64,000 bases of DNA from an uncultured Colwellia sp. (GCA_913062815.1 CAJXWZ010000002.1:124001-188000), one strand, 5' to 3'; counted from the first letter of the stretch, positions 1 through 8,840 are shown. The notes: a model not told the origin generated them from the sequence alone. Program-made: numbers and translations.

Positions 1-527
1 GCCGATGCTTTCCCATTAGATAGCACAGAGTCTATGGATACTGACGGTGATGGTATTGGCAACAATGCCGATACCGATGATGATGGCGATGGTGTTGATG
101 ATGCAGCTGATGCTTTCCCATTAGATAGCACAGAGTCAATGGATACTGACGGTGATGGTATTGGTAACAATGCCGATACAGATGATGATGGCGATGGTGT
201 TGATGATGCCGCCGATGCTTTCCCATTAGATAGCACTGAGTCTATGGATACTGACGGCGATGGCACTGGCAACAATGCCGATACAGATGATGATGGCGAT
301 GGTGTTGATGATGCAGCTGATGCTTTCCCATTAGATAGCACAGAGTCGGTCGATACTGACGGCGATGGCACTGGCAACAATGCTGATACAGATGATGATA
401 ATGACGGTGTTGATGATACAGCCGATGCTTTCCCGTTAGATAGCACAGAGTCTATGGATACTGACGGTGATGGTATTGGCAACAATGCTGATACGGACGA
501 TGACAATGATGGCATTTTAGATGAGGA
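1..527 (+). repeat. 105-bp in-frame tandem repeat encoding DxDxDG units
   Basis: The string gatgctttccc recurs at 4, 109, 214, 319 and 424, exactly 105 bp apart, with near-identical sequence between. The array enters from the left edge and decays into a diverged last unit around 500-530. Because the period is a multiple of three, unit gain or loss keeps the frame open. Confidence 0.95.
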
Positions 528-2952
528 TGACGATGAGCCATTAACTCCTTATGTTGATACTGAACCACCCGTATTCAGCGAAATAGCGCAAATAATAATA
601 GAAGCAACAGGTGAATTGACGAGTGTTTCATTAGAGGAGCCAGAAGTTTCAGACAATGATGGCCAAATGCCAGCCTTAGTTAATGATATTACTGAAGCAT
701 TACCCCTTGGCGTTCATCAAGTCAGATGGACAGCAACGGATACTTCAGGCAATGAAAGCACTATTGATCAGCAAATCATTATTACTGATACAACGGCGCC
801 AGAGTTTATTAATGTACAACCGTATGAAATGAATGCGCTAGGTCGATTAACGCAGTTAGATAATATTGACTCAGTCACTGCAACAGATATTGTTGATGGC
901 ATAGTACCTGCCTTTTTACTTGATGATTCACCCTTGTTATCTGGCTCACATTCAGTGGCGATGACGGCTTTTGATTTATCAGGTAATGAAGCGGAGGGTA
1001 ATATAACGGTATTTATTTATCCCGAAGTTACCTTATCTCCTACATTAACAGTAGAAGCGGGAGGCTCCTATGCACTTGGTATCACCTTAAGCGGTACCGC
1101 TCCTCTATACCCAGTTTTTTTGAGCTATCGATTGATGAAGAATAGTGTTGAAGTTAATAGTTCATCACTAGAGATGTCATCAGGGGCGCAAGCAAACTTA
1201 AGTTTTACTGTACCTGCAGACGCTTTAGTAAGTGATAACTTTGAAATTGTTTTATCAAGCAGTCAAAACGCTTTTCTTGGGAATAACCATACGGCCCAAT
1301 TAACGATTATTGAAAGCAATGTAGCACCACAATTAACTCTGACTACTATGCAAAATGGAATGGTTGTAAGTGTTGTCGATCCTGATAATGGTAATGTAAC
1401 TTTGCTGGCTCGGGTAGATGATGTCAATCAAAGTGACAGTCATGATGTTGCTTGGCGAGATAGTAATGCTGATTTTAATGATGCCGATAATGTTCTGAGT
1501 TATGACATAAATCCAAGTACATTAACTGAAGGTGTGTACTCAATAGATGTAACGGCAACAGAAAATAATACTAATGATCAGTTGTCAGTAACAAAAACTG
1601 TTCAATTTGTTGTTGAGCAATTAACGGAGTTAGATGATGAAGTTGACAGCGATAACGATGGTATTGTCGATAGTGAAGAAGGCTATAGTGACAGTGATGG
1701 CGACGGTATTGCGGATTATTTAGATGACGATAATAACACCACGCGTCTACCTAGCTCAGAAAATACGGAGCCATTGCAAACTTCACCTGGTCTAACCATG
1801 TCATTGGGCACCTTAGCCTCATCACAAGGTTCGGACAGTTCTAATGCAAGTTTGACGGTAGAAGAGTTATCAGAGCTTGTTGGCGAAAATGCTGCTGACA
1901 CTAGCGATAGTCAATTCGAAGTAGCAAGCCCGTTGTACAACTTCACTATCGCTGGGGCCATTGAACAAGGCCAGTCAATTGCGGTTGTGATACCGCTAGC
2001 CGAGGGAAGTTCTTTGCCTGAAGATGCAGTTTATCGAAAGTATAATGTGGTTAATGGTTGGTTTAACTTCGTTGAAGATGTACATAATCACGTAAGCTCC
2101 GCACAAGCTGACAGTAATGGTAATTGTCCTGCGGCCAATGATGCTAGCTTTGCAGCAGGTTTGACTCAGGGTGATAACTGTATTCAATTGGTGATTGAAG
2201 ATGGTGGTCCAAATGATGCTGACTTTATGGTTAATGGCTCTATTGAGGATCCAGGCGCTATTGCTGTGGAAACTATTAATTTGGCACCTGTTATTACTTT
2301 GCCTACAACTTATCAAATAGATGAAGAGCAAGAGCTTGTTGTCGAAGCAAGCGTAACAGACGCTGAAGGTGACGTGTTAACTTATCATTGGTCACAATTG
2401 TCAGGTATTTCTGTTGAGTTATCACAAGATAATCAGGCTCAGGTTAGCTTTATTGCCCCTGAAGTTATGTTCGATGAAATACTCATTTTTGAGTTGGCTG
2501 TAAATGATGGTGTTAACAATATTACCTCAACGACTGAGGTGACGGTTAAACAAGTAAATCAAGCGCCGGTAATTGCAACTATGTCACATCAATCACAGGT
2601 CAACGAAAGTGACAGCATTATGTTGGATGTTGAGGCAACAGATGCTGATGGCGATACGTTGATGTATAGCTGGCAACAACTCACTGGGCCAGAGGTGAGT
2701 TTTGATCAACTAACCAGCTCTCAAGTAAATATTAGCGTACCTGAAGTGTCGAGTGATCAAATGGTAGAGGTTGAAGTTACTGTAACCGATGGACAATTTG
2801 AACGCAGTTATACAACTACTTTCATTGTTAAAAATGTTGTTGAAAATATAACTGTAACGCCACCAAAACAAAGTAGCGGCGGCACAATATCGGGACTACT
2901 ATTATTGTTATTAATGGGTAAACTCAGAAAACAACTAAAACAGGCGGCATAA
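1..2952 (+). CDS. Secreted calcium-binding-repeat protein with GlyGly-CTERM-like tail (5' truncated)
   Basis: The reading frame is open from base 1, so the N-terminus lies off the left edge. The visible part starts with about five near-identical 35-residue thrombospondin type 3-like units rich in DxDxDG motifs (each with DTDGDG, NNADTDDD and DAFPLDSTES), a calcium-binding pattern. HYR/Ig-like segments follow (about residues 185-330), then a second short DxDxDG cluster near residue 545. A choice-of-anchor U-like region comes next (YRKYNVVNGW, EDGGPNDADF), then two cadherin/PKD-like beta domains. The C-terminus has SSGG, a short Leu-rich helix (SGLLLLLLMG) and a basic end (KLRKQLK), which matches the GlyGly-CTERM sorting signal cut by rhombosortase. 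Known for the family: such proteins are processed and released or anchored at the surface. A role in adhesion or matrix is inference. Confidence 0.8.
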   Translation, partial: ADAFPLDSTESMDTDGDGIGNNADTDDDGDGVDDAADAFPLDSTESMDTDGDGIGNNADTDDDGDGVDDAADAFPLDSTESMDTDGDGTGNNADTDDDGDGVDDAADAFPLDSTESVDTDGDGTGNNADTDDDNDGVDDTADAFPLDSTESMDTDGDGIGNNADTDDDNDGILDEDDDEPLTPYVDTEPPVFSEIAQIIIEATGELTSVSLEEPEVSDNDGQMPALVNDITEALPLGVHQVRWTATDTSGNESTIDQQIIITDTTAPEFINVQPYEMNALGRLTQLDNIDSVTATDIVDGIVPAFLLDDSPLLSGSHSVAMTAFDLSGNEAEGNITVFIYPEVTLSPTLTVEAGGSYALGITLSGTAPLYPVFLSYRLMKNSVEVNSSSLEMSSGAQANLSFTVPADALVSDNFEIVLSSSQNAFLGNNHTAQLTIIESNVAPQLTLTTMQNGMVVSVVDPDNGNVTLLARVDDVNQSDSHDVAWRDSNADFNDADNVLSYDINPSTLTEGVYSIDVTATENNTNDQLSVTKTVQFVVEQLTELDDEVDSDNDGIVDSEEGYSDSDGDGIADYLDDDNNTTRLPSSENTEPLQTSPGLTMSLGTLASSQGSDSSNASLTVEELSELVGENAADTSDSQFEVASPLYNFTIAGAIEQGQSIAVVIPLAEGSSLPEDAVYRKYNVVNGWFNFVEDVHNHVSSAQADSNGNCPAANDASFAAGLTQGDNCIQLVIEDGGPNDADFMVNGSIEDPGAIAVETINLAPVITLPTTYQIDEEQELVVEASVTDAEGDVLTYHWSQLSGISVELSQDNQAQVSFIAPEVMFDEILIFELAVNDGVNNITSTTEVTVKQVNQAPVIATMSHQSQVNESDSIMLDVEATDADGDTLMYSWQQLTGPEVSFDQLTSSQVNISVPEVSSDQMVEVEVTVTDGQFERSYTTTFIVKNVVENITVTPPKQSSGGTISGLLLLLLMGKLRKQLKQAA

Positions 2953-2973
2953 TAATGCCCTTTTAGGATTTTG

Positions 2974-2997
2974 TTTTGGCGCCTTAAGGCGCCAAAA
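2974..2997. terminator. Bidirectional hairpin between convergent genes
   Basis: A perfect 10-bp stem (ttttggcgcc / ggcgccaaaa) with a ttaa loop lies 21 bp after the stop of the repeat protein. The sodX stop codon lies in the loop. A/T tracts on both sides fit use as a terminator in both directions. Confidence 0.75.
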
Positions 2998-3352
2998 TAG
3001 CAGAAGGTTTTAAAAAAACTTTAATCACCCGACCAAGAATTTGTTTTTTGCTAACAGGGCCTAATTTTTCAATTGAAATACTGGAAGAATTTTCACCTTT
3101 ACACCAAATCAAATGATTCTTATCAATAAAGGCGATAGTTTTAATTAATAGGCCATGTTCGGGGTGGTTGATTAAAACTGTTTCACTTGGCTTGAGTTTT
3201 TTAAATGTAAGCCAATGTGCCACTAGCACAAAGCTGTGCTGTGGAATACGGGGAAACATGCTATGTCCCTTTACTTTCCATATTTTAAAGCCGAAGAAAG
3301 TCACTAGGTTAAGACAGGATAAACAATGGCTTGTTCTGGCGGGTATGGACAT
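2984..3352 (-). CDS. sodX: Nickel-type superoxide dismutase maturation protease
   Basis: This is a small S24/S26-type signal-peptidase-like protein of up to 122 residues. It carries a Ser motif (KVKGHSMFPRIP) and a downstream Lys in GLLIKTIAFID, consistent with a Ser-Lys dyad. It directly follows sodN in the same operon. In the known NiSOD system this protease removes the SodN leader so that the nickel hook starts with His. The ATG used here (3352) overlaps sodN by 49 bp and has no clear ribosome site. A GTG at 3304 that overlaps the sodN stop (TAGTG) would give about 106 residues beginning just before the conserved domain, and may be the true, translationally coupled start. Confidence 0.85.
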   Translation of the reverse strand: MSIPARTSHCLSCLNLVTFFGFKIWKVKGHSMFPRIPQHSFVLVAHWLTFKKLKPSETVLINHPEHGLLIKTIAFIDKNHLIWCKGENSSSISIEKLGPVSKKQILGRVIKVFLKPSAILAP

Positions 3353-3804
3353 ACAGCCATATATGTTTCATAACCTTTACACTGCCAAAATATTTCAGCA
3401 AAGCGATTTACTTTATTAAGTAAATCAAGAGTAATATCTTTGTTAATGTGCTGCTTTGCACTTGAAGCAGTGAGCATTATGCTATGCACTAGCGAATGAA
3501 TTTCAGGAAATTTCTCCAATTGCGGCCTTTTAATAAAATCTCCCCAAATTACCGTGATTTCATCTTTAACTTGTTTACCATGGCTTTCTTTTTGATTCAC
3601 TAAACGAGAAAACTTTGCCTGCTCCTTTGCTGAAAAAGGCGTGTTGTCTTTAAACTCATCTAAAAGGTCTACCATGCGAATCATAGTTAATACGGCAACT
3701 TGTGCTTTAATGGGATCATAAATTTTACAGGGAATATCGCAATGGGCAGAGACAGTTGAAAAATGAAATTTTTCATCTAGCTTGTTAATAAAATTATAAA
3801 ACAT
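3304..3804 (-). CDS. sodN: Nickel superoxide dismutase
   Basis: SodN dismutates superoxide to oxygen and hydrogen peroxide with a nickel cofactor. The 166-residue precursor has a 20-residue leader followed by HCDIPCKIYDP, the nickel-hook signature (usually HCDLPCGVYDP). Mature His1, Cys2, Cys6 and Tyr9 correspond to H21, C22, C26 and Y29. The rest is a helical domain of the size expected for the family. The leader looks like a SodX-cleaved propeptide rather than a Sec signal. The gene sits fourth in a minus-strand operon that starts with pseudoazurin and ends with sodX, downstream of a Fur box. Confidence 0.95.
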   Translation of the reverse strand: MFYNFINKLDEKFHFSTVSAHCDIPCKIYDPIKAQVAVLTMIRMVDLLDEFKDNTPFSAKEQAKFSRLVNQKESHGKQVKDEITVIWGDFIKRPQLEKFPEIHSLVHSIMLTASSAKQHINKDITLDLLNKVNRFAEIFWQCKGYETYMAVCPYPPEQAIVYPVLT

Positions 3805-3817
3805 GTTACTCCCCTTT

Positions 3818-4021
3818 TTATTTTGAATTATTGGTTTTGATTTGATAGTTTTTTTTCAATAATTTTGTGTACAACAATGCAACTGCTATCAATGCTGGGG
3901 CAAGCCAAGCCAGATGAATTAAACTAGCGAGATTTGATGCATGGTCATGTCCTGCATGGGCAAAAATTGGCTGTGAAATAACTAAACTAATGCAAAATAT
4001 AATTAAAGAGAAAAGCTTCAT
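3818..4021 (-). CDS. Small His-rich membrane protein in the NiSOD operon
   Basis: This 67-residue protein has an N-terminal signal peptide (MKLFSLIIFCISLVISQPIFA) followed at once by HAGHDH, then one transmembrane helix (about residues 35-53) and a basic tail (KLLKKNYQIK). No family is recognised. The HAGHDH cluster would lie at the outer face of the inner membrane and could bind a metal such as nickel or copper. It lies 13 bp upstream of sodN and is surely co-transcribed with it. A role in nickel handling for SodN is inference from position and composition. Confidence 0.65.
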   Translation of the reverse strand: MKLFSLIIFCISLVISQPIFAHAGHDHASNLASLIHLAWLAPALIAVALLYTKLLKKNYQIKTNNSK

Positions 4022-4049
4022 AAAGACTCCGGTTTTATTTAAATGGTAG

Positions 4050-4478
4050 TTAATGGATTATCTCTTGGTTTGCTTCGAGATTATTCTTGAATTCAAGCAA
4101 TGATTGTTGGCAGCTATCACACATTGGATGGCGTTTAGAAAACATTAGAATTGGCATAAATGTGACTTTCAGCGCATTCTCGGCAATGAGCTTTGTTTCA
4201 TCACAAATATCATCGGAATGGCATATTGAAAGCACCCTGTTATGCGGTATAAGCAAGTACTGTAATGCTAAATCAGGGTTATCCTGAACTTCAAACAAGG
4301 TAGATAAATTGTGATAAGCACAGATCCATGCCATTAATAAAGGCACATTCTTAGTATTAGCCGACCACAATGTATCTAGGTGAGATGTAGCTTCTTTATA
4401 ACAATATTCAGCCTGACGCCAATTCCTTTTATGGAAAGACTCGTTACCATCGTCTAATAAATTTTGCCATTGATGCAT
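4050..4478 (-). CDS. TPR-like hypothetical protein in the NiSOD operon
   Basis: A 142-residue, apparently cytoplasmic, helical protein. The N-terminal part (DDGNESFHKRNWRQAEYCYK) has the spacing of a tetratricopeptide repeat, with a second helix pair around AYHNLSTLFEVQDNPDLAL. It contains several Cys and His residues, including HPMCDSC near the C-terminus, which could bind a metal. It lies between the pseudoazurin gene and the small His-rich gene with gaps of under 30 bp, so it is part of the same transcript. Its function is unknown; a chaperone or metal-handling role for SodN is possible but unproven. Confidence 0.6.
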   Translation of the reverse strand: MHQWQNLLDDGNESFHKRNWRQAEYCYKEATSHLDTLWSANTKNVPLLMAWICAYHNLSTLFEVQDNPDLALQYLLIPHNRVLSICHSDDICDETKLIAENALKVTFMPILMFSKRHPMCDSCQQSLLEFKNNLEANQEIIH

Positions 4479-4502
4479 GTTTCGCCCCTATATATTATTT
4501 GT

Positions 4503-4943
4503 TTACTTAACTTTTTTAAGTGCTTCATCAATAATTTCTTTATTCATTGCAACCGCGGCTTTTGCTTTGTTCCAATCTGCTAGCGCTTTAGTGCTGTCGG
4601 CATTATCTCCTACTTGAACAACACCTATCATGCCTAGTGCAAAATGTGGCAAGCATTTAACAAGCACAACACCTTCTTCTGAAAAAGTAACTCTAGTTGC
4701 TTCACCATAAGGTGTGTTAAAAGATGATTTCTCAGAAGGTACCGAGAAGGATTCAGCATTATGTGTAGCATCAGAAGGTACAAAGGTAACGCTGTCGCCT
4801 TGGGCGATTTTAATGAAATTAGGTTCAAATACCATTATCTTCCCGTCGCTGCCTTGACTTAGTAGTTTGACAGTATGATCTGCGGCATGAGCTAGGGTGG
4901 AACAAATTAACAGGCACAAAATGGTCAGCATTAATTTGGGCAT
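4503..4943 (-). CDS. Pseudoazurin-type blue copper protein
   Basis: A 146-residue periplasmic cupredoxin with a signal peptide cleaved near AHA-ADH (residue 20-21). The type 1 copper ligands fit H61 (DATHNAES), C97 and H100 (VKCLPHF) and M105 (LGMIGVVQVGD), the order and spacing of pseudoazurin. Known members pass electrons to periplasmic reductases such as nitrite reductase, but no denitrification gene is visible here. It is the first gene of the operon ending in sodN-sodX, 34 bp downstream of a Fur box, so it is probably expressed under iron limitation. A link to superoxide defence is inferred only from co-transcription. Confidence 0.88.
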   Translation of the reverse strand: MPKLMLTILCLLICSTLAHAADHTVKLLSQGSDGKIMVFEPNFIKIAQGDSVTFVPSDATHNAESFSVPSEKSSFNTPYGEATRVTFSEEGVVLVKCLPHFALGMIGVVQVGDNADSTKALADWNKAKAAVAMNKEIIDEALKKVK

Positions 4944-4971
4944 TACTATTATCTCTTAAAATTTAATGTGC

Positions 4972-4991
4972 GCTAATGGTAATCATTATCA
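4972..4991 (-). promoter_or_regulatory. Fur box upstream of the pseudoazurin-sodN operon
   Basis: The sequence tggtaatcattatca (4977-4991) matches the 7-1-7 Fur consensus TGATAATnATTATCA at 14 of 15 positions. The overlapping 19-mer at 4972-4990 matches GATAATGATAATCATTATC at 17 of 19. It sits 34 bp upstream of the pseudoazurin start, where a repressor would block transcription. Confidence 0.8.
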
Positions 4992-5046
4992 TTTAGATTA
5001 GCAAGGGTTTTGTGTAATATTAGTTACTATATAATTGGGGTAGTTT

Positions 5047-5071
5047 GACTAGGTTTTAAAAAAAACTAGTC
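5047..5071 (-). terminator. Possible terminator hairpin after the MHYT kinase gene
   Basis: gactag and ctagtc form a 6-bp stem extended by A/T pairs, about 90 bp downstream of the kinase stop on the minus strand. The loop is T-rich but no U-tract follows, so this is a weak call. Confidence 0.3.
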
Positions 5072-5162
5072 ATGAGGGCTATTGTTACAGTTGTTCTTTA
5101 AAATCATTGGTGTTTAATTGATGACTGGTTATGCCATTTATTCTGAATACCTTTGTAAAGCA

Positions 5163-7169
5163 TTATGGAAGATTAGTGCTCGATATTGGGCAATCAATTG
5201 GCAAATTAATCGCAAAAATAGTTTTATACTCAGTCGTAGGTTTTAGCAATTTTATATTACCTTTCAATTTTTGGCTTACGAGGTTATATGCGATATGAAG
5301 ACCAAGACCTATACCACCCTCACTTCTCTTTGTCGTCACAAATGGCTCAAAAACTCGGTTAGCTAATCCTAACTCTATACCACAGCCATTATCTTGAAAA
5401 AGGATAACTAATCTGGTTCCGCTTTGTTTAACGCTAATGTTAATTATCCCTTTGTCACCGTCTTCAAAAGCATGTTCTATTGAGTTACTTATAAGGCAAC
5501 TAAGGATCTGTATTAGAGCATTTTCAAAACCAAAGGCACTGATGCCTTCTTCTATATCGAGTTCAAAAGCTAAATTCTTATCTTCAAGAGCTGCCTTCCA
5601 AACGATTAATAGTTCTTCAATGGTATTTGTGGGGTAAAAAGTTTGCGCATCTTCAACATCTTGATCGACAGAGATGTACTTGAACTGTTGAATGAGTTTA
5701 GCCATTCTGTCAAGGCTCTTGCAGGCAAGCAATTCAAACTGATAGACTTTTTCTAAAGAATTCTCCAACTCTGACTTTCTAATACTGCCTGATATTACCG
5801 AGGATTGAATACCTTCAACTATCTCCATAATTGAAGAGAGCGACGTAATACCAATACCTAAAGGAGTATTGAGCTCATGGGCAACTCCAGTAACTAGGCT
5901 GCCAAGAGATGCCATTTTTTTAGCTTCAAGTAACTCTTCTTGCGTGTCTCTTAAGTTTTCTAAGGTTTCAATGGCCGTATTTTTGGCTACAACCAATTCA
6001 TTTTCTTGTGCGATTTGTTCCGTAACGTCGGTCCAAGTTTGAATGATAGTATCAGCAGATGTTCTATTTTGTCTAAGTAGCCACCATCTTTGTTTGTTAT
6101 CTAACACTTTAAAAGGTTCGGCAAGATTCTGTTTGCTACCTAAAATATCAAGCATTTGTTTTGATTGATTCTTATCGCGAAATTTGAAGTGATTTTCAGC
6201 TAACTTCTTATAGAGAGTATTCAAATTGTCATTGATTGAGATGGTGTGTCCTTGGCCAAAAGTGTGTTGGAACTTTTTATTAACCAGTAAAATTTGGTTG
6301 TTTTCATCACTTAAAATAAAGCCATCTTGCATATTATCAATTGTTTCAATAACACGCTCATGATGTGTTGACGCAAGCTGGAGCAATACACTAATTCTCT
6401 CTTTGTAAAACAATACAAGAATTAATAAGGTCATTAAGATCACAGTAAAGAGAATAAGGCTATTCGTTAAGGTTGAGTTACCTATCCCTGATACTCCAAT
6501 CGACTCATCAGGAAAGAAAAAAGTTGAAGACATGGCAAGATAATGCATGCTTGCAACCGAAAAACCATAGGTAAGTGCGCTTAAAACTAAGTGCTTATTT
6601 TGTGATATTTTTAATTTAAATTGATTGGTGTTGAGGGCAATGGTGAGAATAGCCAATCCCCATGAAGATAATATCGACAACACCAGAAGAAGTGGATCAT
6701 GCGACATATATGCTTTCATTGACATAGCTGACATGCCAATGAAGTGCATAGTAGCTATACCAACAGCAAGTAATAGTCCAGTATAAATGACTTTTGTTGC
6801 TGAAATATCATTACTACTTAAATTATTTAAGAAAAACACAGAAGCTAGAATTGCGGGCAGGATTGATATTAATGTGGTTACAGGGTCGTATAAAATAGGT
6901 ATAGGTAACGAAAATGCGAGCATAGCGGTAAAATGCATACTCCATATGCCTAAACCAAGAATAATTCCCCCAGATAATAGTAAAGGAAAGCGTGTAGACT
7001 TGTTTGTTTGTATAAACCGAATGACACTTAGTGCACAAAACCCTGCTAAAACGGCAACTAAATAAGATAAAAGCACAATAGCAGAATCATATTGACCAAC
7101 TAAGCTGGACTCTACATTAATATTTAAGATGAAATGTTTATGCTGGCTCATCGAGAAAATCCTATTCAC
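5163..7169 (-). CDS. MHYT-domain membrane sensor histidine kinase
   Basis: A 668-residue hybrid of a membrane sensor and a transmitter. The N-terminal ~250 residues form a seven-helix MHYT module with the three repeat signatures MHFTAM, MHFIGM and MHYLAM (near residues 78, 141 and 207), thought to bind a metal or sense a gas such as O2, CO or NO. A PAS-like domain follows (about 270-390), then a HisKA segment with the phospho-His in GVAHELNTPLG, and an HATPase_c domain with N box (SNSIEHAF), DNGCGIE and GGIGLGLH. No receiver domain is fused and no response regulator gene is adjacent, so the partner is unknown. A second in-frame ATG (MSQHKH) lies six codons in. It stands alone between the NiSOD operon and argE. 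Confidence 0.88.
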   Translation of the reverse strand: MNRIFSMSQHKHFILNINVESSLVGQYDSAIVLLSYLVAVLAGFCALSVIRFIQTNKSTRFPLLLSGGIILGLGIWSMHFTAMLAFSLPIPILYDPVTTLISILPAILASVFFLNNLSSNDISATKVIYTGLLLAVGIATMHFIGMSAMSMKAYMSHDPLLLVLSILSSWGLAILTIALNTNQFKLKISQNKHLVLSALTYGFSVASMHYLAMSSTFFFPDESIGVSGIGNSTLTNSLILFTVILMTLLILVLFYKERISVLLQLASTHHERVIETIDNMQDGFILSDENNQILLVNKKFQHTFGQGHTISINDNLNTLYKKLAENHFKFRDKNQSKQMLDILGSKQNLAEPFKVLDNKQRWWLLRQNRTSADTIIQTWTDVTEQIAQENELVVAKNTAIETLENLRDTQEELLEAKKMASLGSLVTGVAHELNTPLGIGITSLSSIMEIVEGIQSSVISGSIRKSELENSLEKVYQFELLACKSLDRMAKLIQQFKYISVDQDVEDAQTFYPTNTIEELLIVWKAALEDKNLAFELDIEEGISAFGFENALIQILSCLISNSIEHAFEDGDKGIINISVKQSGTRLVILFQDNGCGIELGLANRVFEPFVTTKRSEGGIGLGLHIAYNLVSQKLKGNIKLLKPTTEYKTIFAINLPIDCPISSTNLP

Positions 7170-7402
7170 TTATAGCTGCTTTCTGAATTTAGTATGGCAG
7201 ATATTTCAGAGCAAAGAGCAAGCAATGGGATAGTAAGGAAAACACTCTTACAGCAATTGGGAATAGTGTACGAAAGTGATAGCTAGAAATTTTTAATTGT
7301 TAAGTTTAAAGTGCATTATTACTCTACACAATTATTGCGGCATATTACTGTATAGAGTAATAATTTAAATGCTGTTTTAGTGATGCATTAAATACCAAGT
7401 TA

Positions 7403-8578
7403 TTAAGCTAAACAATAACGTTGAATCATAGAAACTAATAGCTTGTCAGTTTTGTCTATTTCACTATGAGCTAAAAACTCATTTGGTTGGTGAGCTTGGT
7501 CTATTGAACCAGGACCTAAAACAATCGTTTGACAGCCTAATTGTTGAATAAACGGTGCTTCAGTTGCGTAGTTTACGGCGCAGCATTGATGACCACTGAT
7601 TTCTTCGGCGATACTGACAAAACAGTCACCTTTGCTTGCATTCTTATCTTGTTCAAAACTTGGTGAACTTGGATGCAACTCTGCAAAGCTGATTCTACCA
7701 GGATATTTTTCTGCTAGTGGCTTTAATGCTTCGCTCAACCAATGTAATAGCTCATCATCACTCATGCCAGGTAAAGAGCGTAAATCAATATCTAAGTCGC
7801 AATGTCCACAGATACGGTTAGCATTATCACCACCTTTTATAGCGCCCATATTGAGAGTCGGACCAGGCACATCAAACGATTCATTTTTATAGTTAAGGTT
7901 GAACTTCTCCTTCAACTGAATTAACTCGCCAATAACTTGATACATGATCTCAATGGCATTTACACCAAGGTTTGGCTTGCTTGAATGCCCTGATTGTCCC
8001 TGTACACTAATTCGATGTGACATATGACCCTTATGCATAACCACAGGTACCAAATTTGTTGGCTCACCTATTATGGCAACATCGGGCTTTACCGCTTGGC
8101 TTTGAGAAAAAAAGCGAGCTCCTGCCATCGTAGTCTCTTCATCAGCAGTAGCTAAAACATAAAGAGGTTTTTTTAGTTGTTTGGCACTAAGCCCCTTACA
8201 AGCTTGTAGGATAAAAGCAAAAAAGCCTTTCATATCACAAGTACCTAAGCCATAAAACTTATCATCCTTATCAAGTACCCCCATAGGATCACTTTGCCAA
8301 CGACTTTCGTCATAAGGCACAGTATCACTGTGACCCGCTAATAATAATCCACCTTCACCACTACCTAACTTTGCCAGTAAATTATATTTATTGTCTCCGC
8401 CTTCGTGGGCGCTAGGTACTTGGTGAATATCAATGCTAAAGCCTAATTGCTCAAACCATGTTGCAAGTAACTGAATTACTTTTAGATTACCTTGGTCCCA
8501 GCTTGCTTGGGTTGAGCTTATTGAAGGACAAGCAATCAATTGCGATAAGGATTGAGTGAAATTAGGTAACTGGGCCAT
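7403..8578 (-). CDS. argE: Acetylornithine deacetylase
   Basis: An M20 family metallohydrolase of 391 residues that releases ornithine from N-acetylornithine. Metal-site motifs are visible: LAGHSDTVPYD, the LGTCDMKGF segment, and TADEETTMAGA with the catalytic Glu. The C-terminal motif with His (IDQAHQPNEF) is also present. It is transcribed divergently from argCBFGH across a 262-bp control region, the standard gammaproteobacterial arrangement, and completes the linear ornithine pathway in this cluster. Confidence 0.95.
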   Translation of the reverse strand: MAQLPNFTQSLSQLIACPSISSTQASWDQGNLKVIQLLATWFEQLGFSIDIHQVPSAHEGGDNKYNLLAKLGSGEGGLLLAGHSDTVPYDESRWQSDPMGVLDKDDKFYGLGTCDMKGFFAFILQACKGLSAKQLKKPLYVLATADEETTMAGARFFSQSQAVKPDVAIIGEPTNLVPVVMHKGHMSHRISVQGQSGHSSKPNLGVNAIEIMYQVIGELIQLKEKFNLNYKNESFDVPGPTLNMGAIKGGDNANRICGHCDLDIDLRSLPGMSDDELLHWLSEALKPLAEKYPGRISFAELHPSSPSFEQDKNASKGDCFVSIAEEISGHQCCAVNYATEAPFIQQLGCQTIVLGPGSIDQAHQPNEFLAHSEIDKTDKLLVSMIQRYCLA

Positions 8579-8598
8579 AAAAAGTTGTCCAAAATTAA

Positions 8599-8641
8599 TT
8601 TGAATAAAAGCTTAAATAATTATGCTCAATAGTTGCATAAC
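8599..8641. promoter_or_regulatory. Candidate ArgR-binding (ARG box) region between argE and argC
   Basis: tttgaataaaagcttaaata, followed about one helical turn later by ttatgctcaatagttgcataa, resembles paired ARG boxes. TGAAT and TGCATAA are known half-site variants. The placement just upstream of the argE start and within the shared divergent promoter supports the call; the matches are imperfect. Confidence 0.4.
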
Positions 8642-8840
8642 TACCCATAAGCTGATAAATTGCTTTCATAGTGTAAATAACCTGCTTTTATAAGGCTACT
8701 TTTTTCATAAGGCACAGTGTAATGCTAATTGTTCATGGAATACGACGACGATAGAGAAATATTTTATTATCTCTTGGATGCTTTAGTTATAAGAGATTGG
8801 TTATATCGTTTTAATTGTTTGAATAATAAGGTTTTACAAA

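Noticed and set aside
32-226. His-rich ORF antisense to the DxDxDG repeats
   Set aside because: It is the mirror of Asp-coding repeats (gat read as atc/cat) and has no independent support.
1-527. Direct repeats that could be taken for a CRISPR array
   Set aside because: The 105-bp period has no unique spacers and is in frame within a coding sequence.
1996-2331. 111-residue ORF antisense to the repeat protein
   Set aside because: It lies wholly inside a well-supported gene on the other strand with no domain or start signal.
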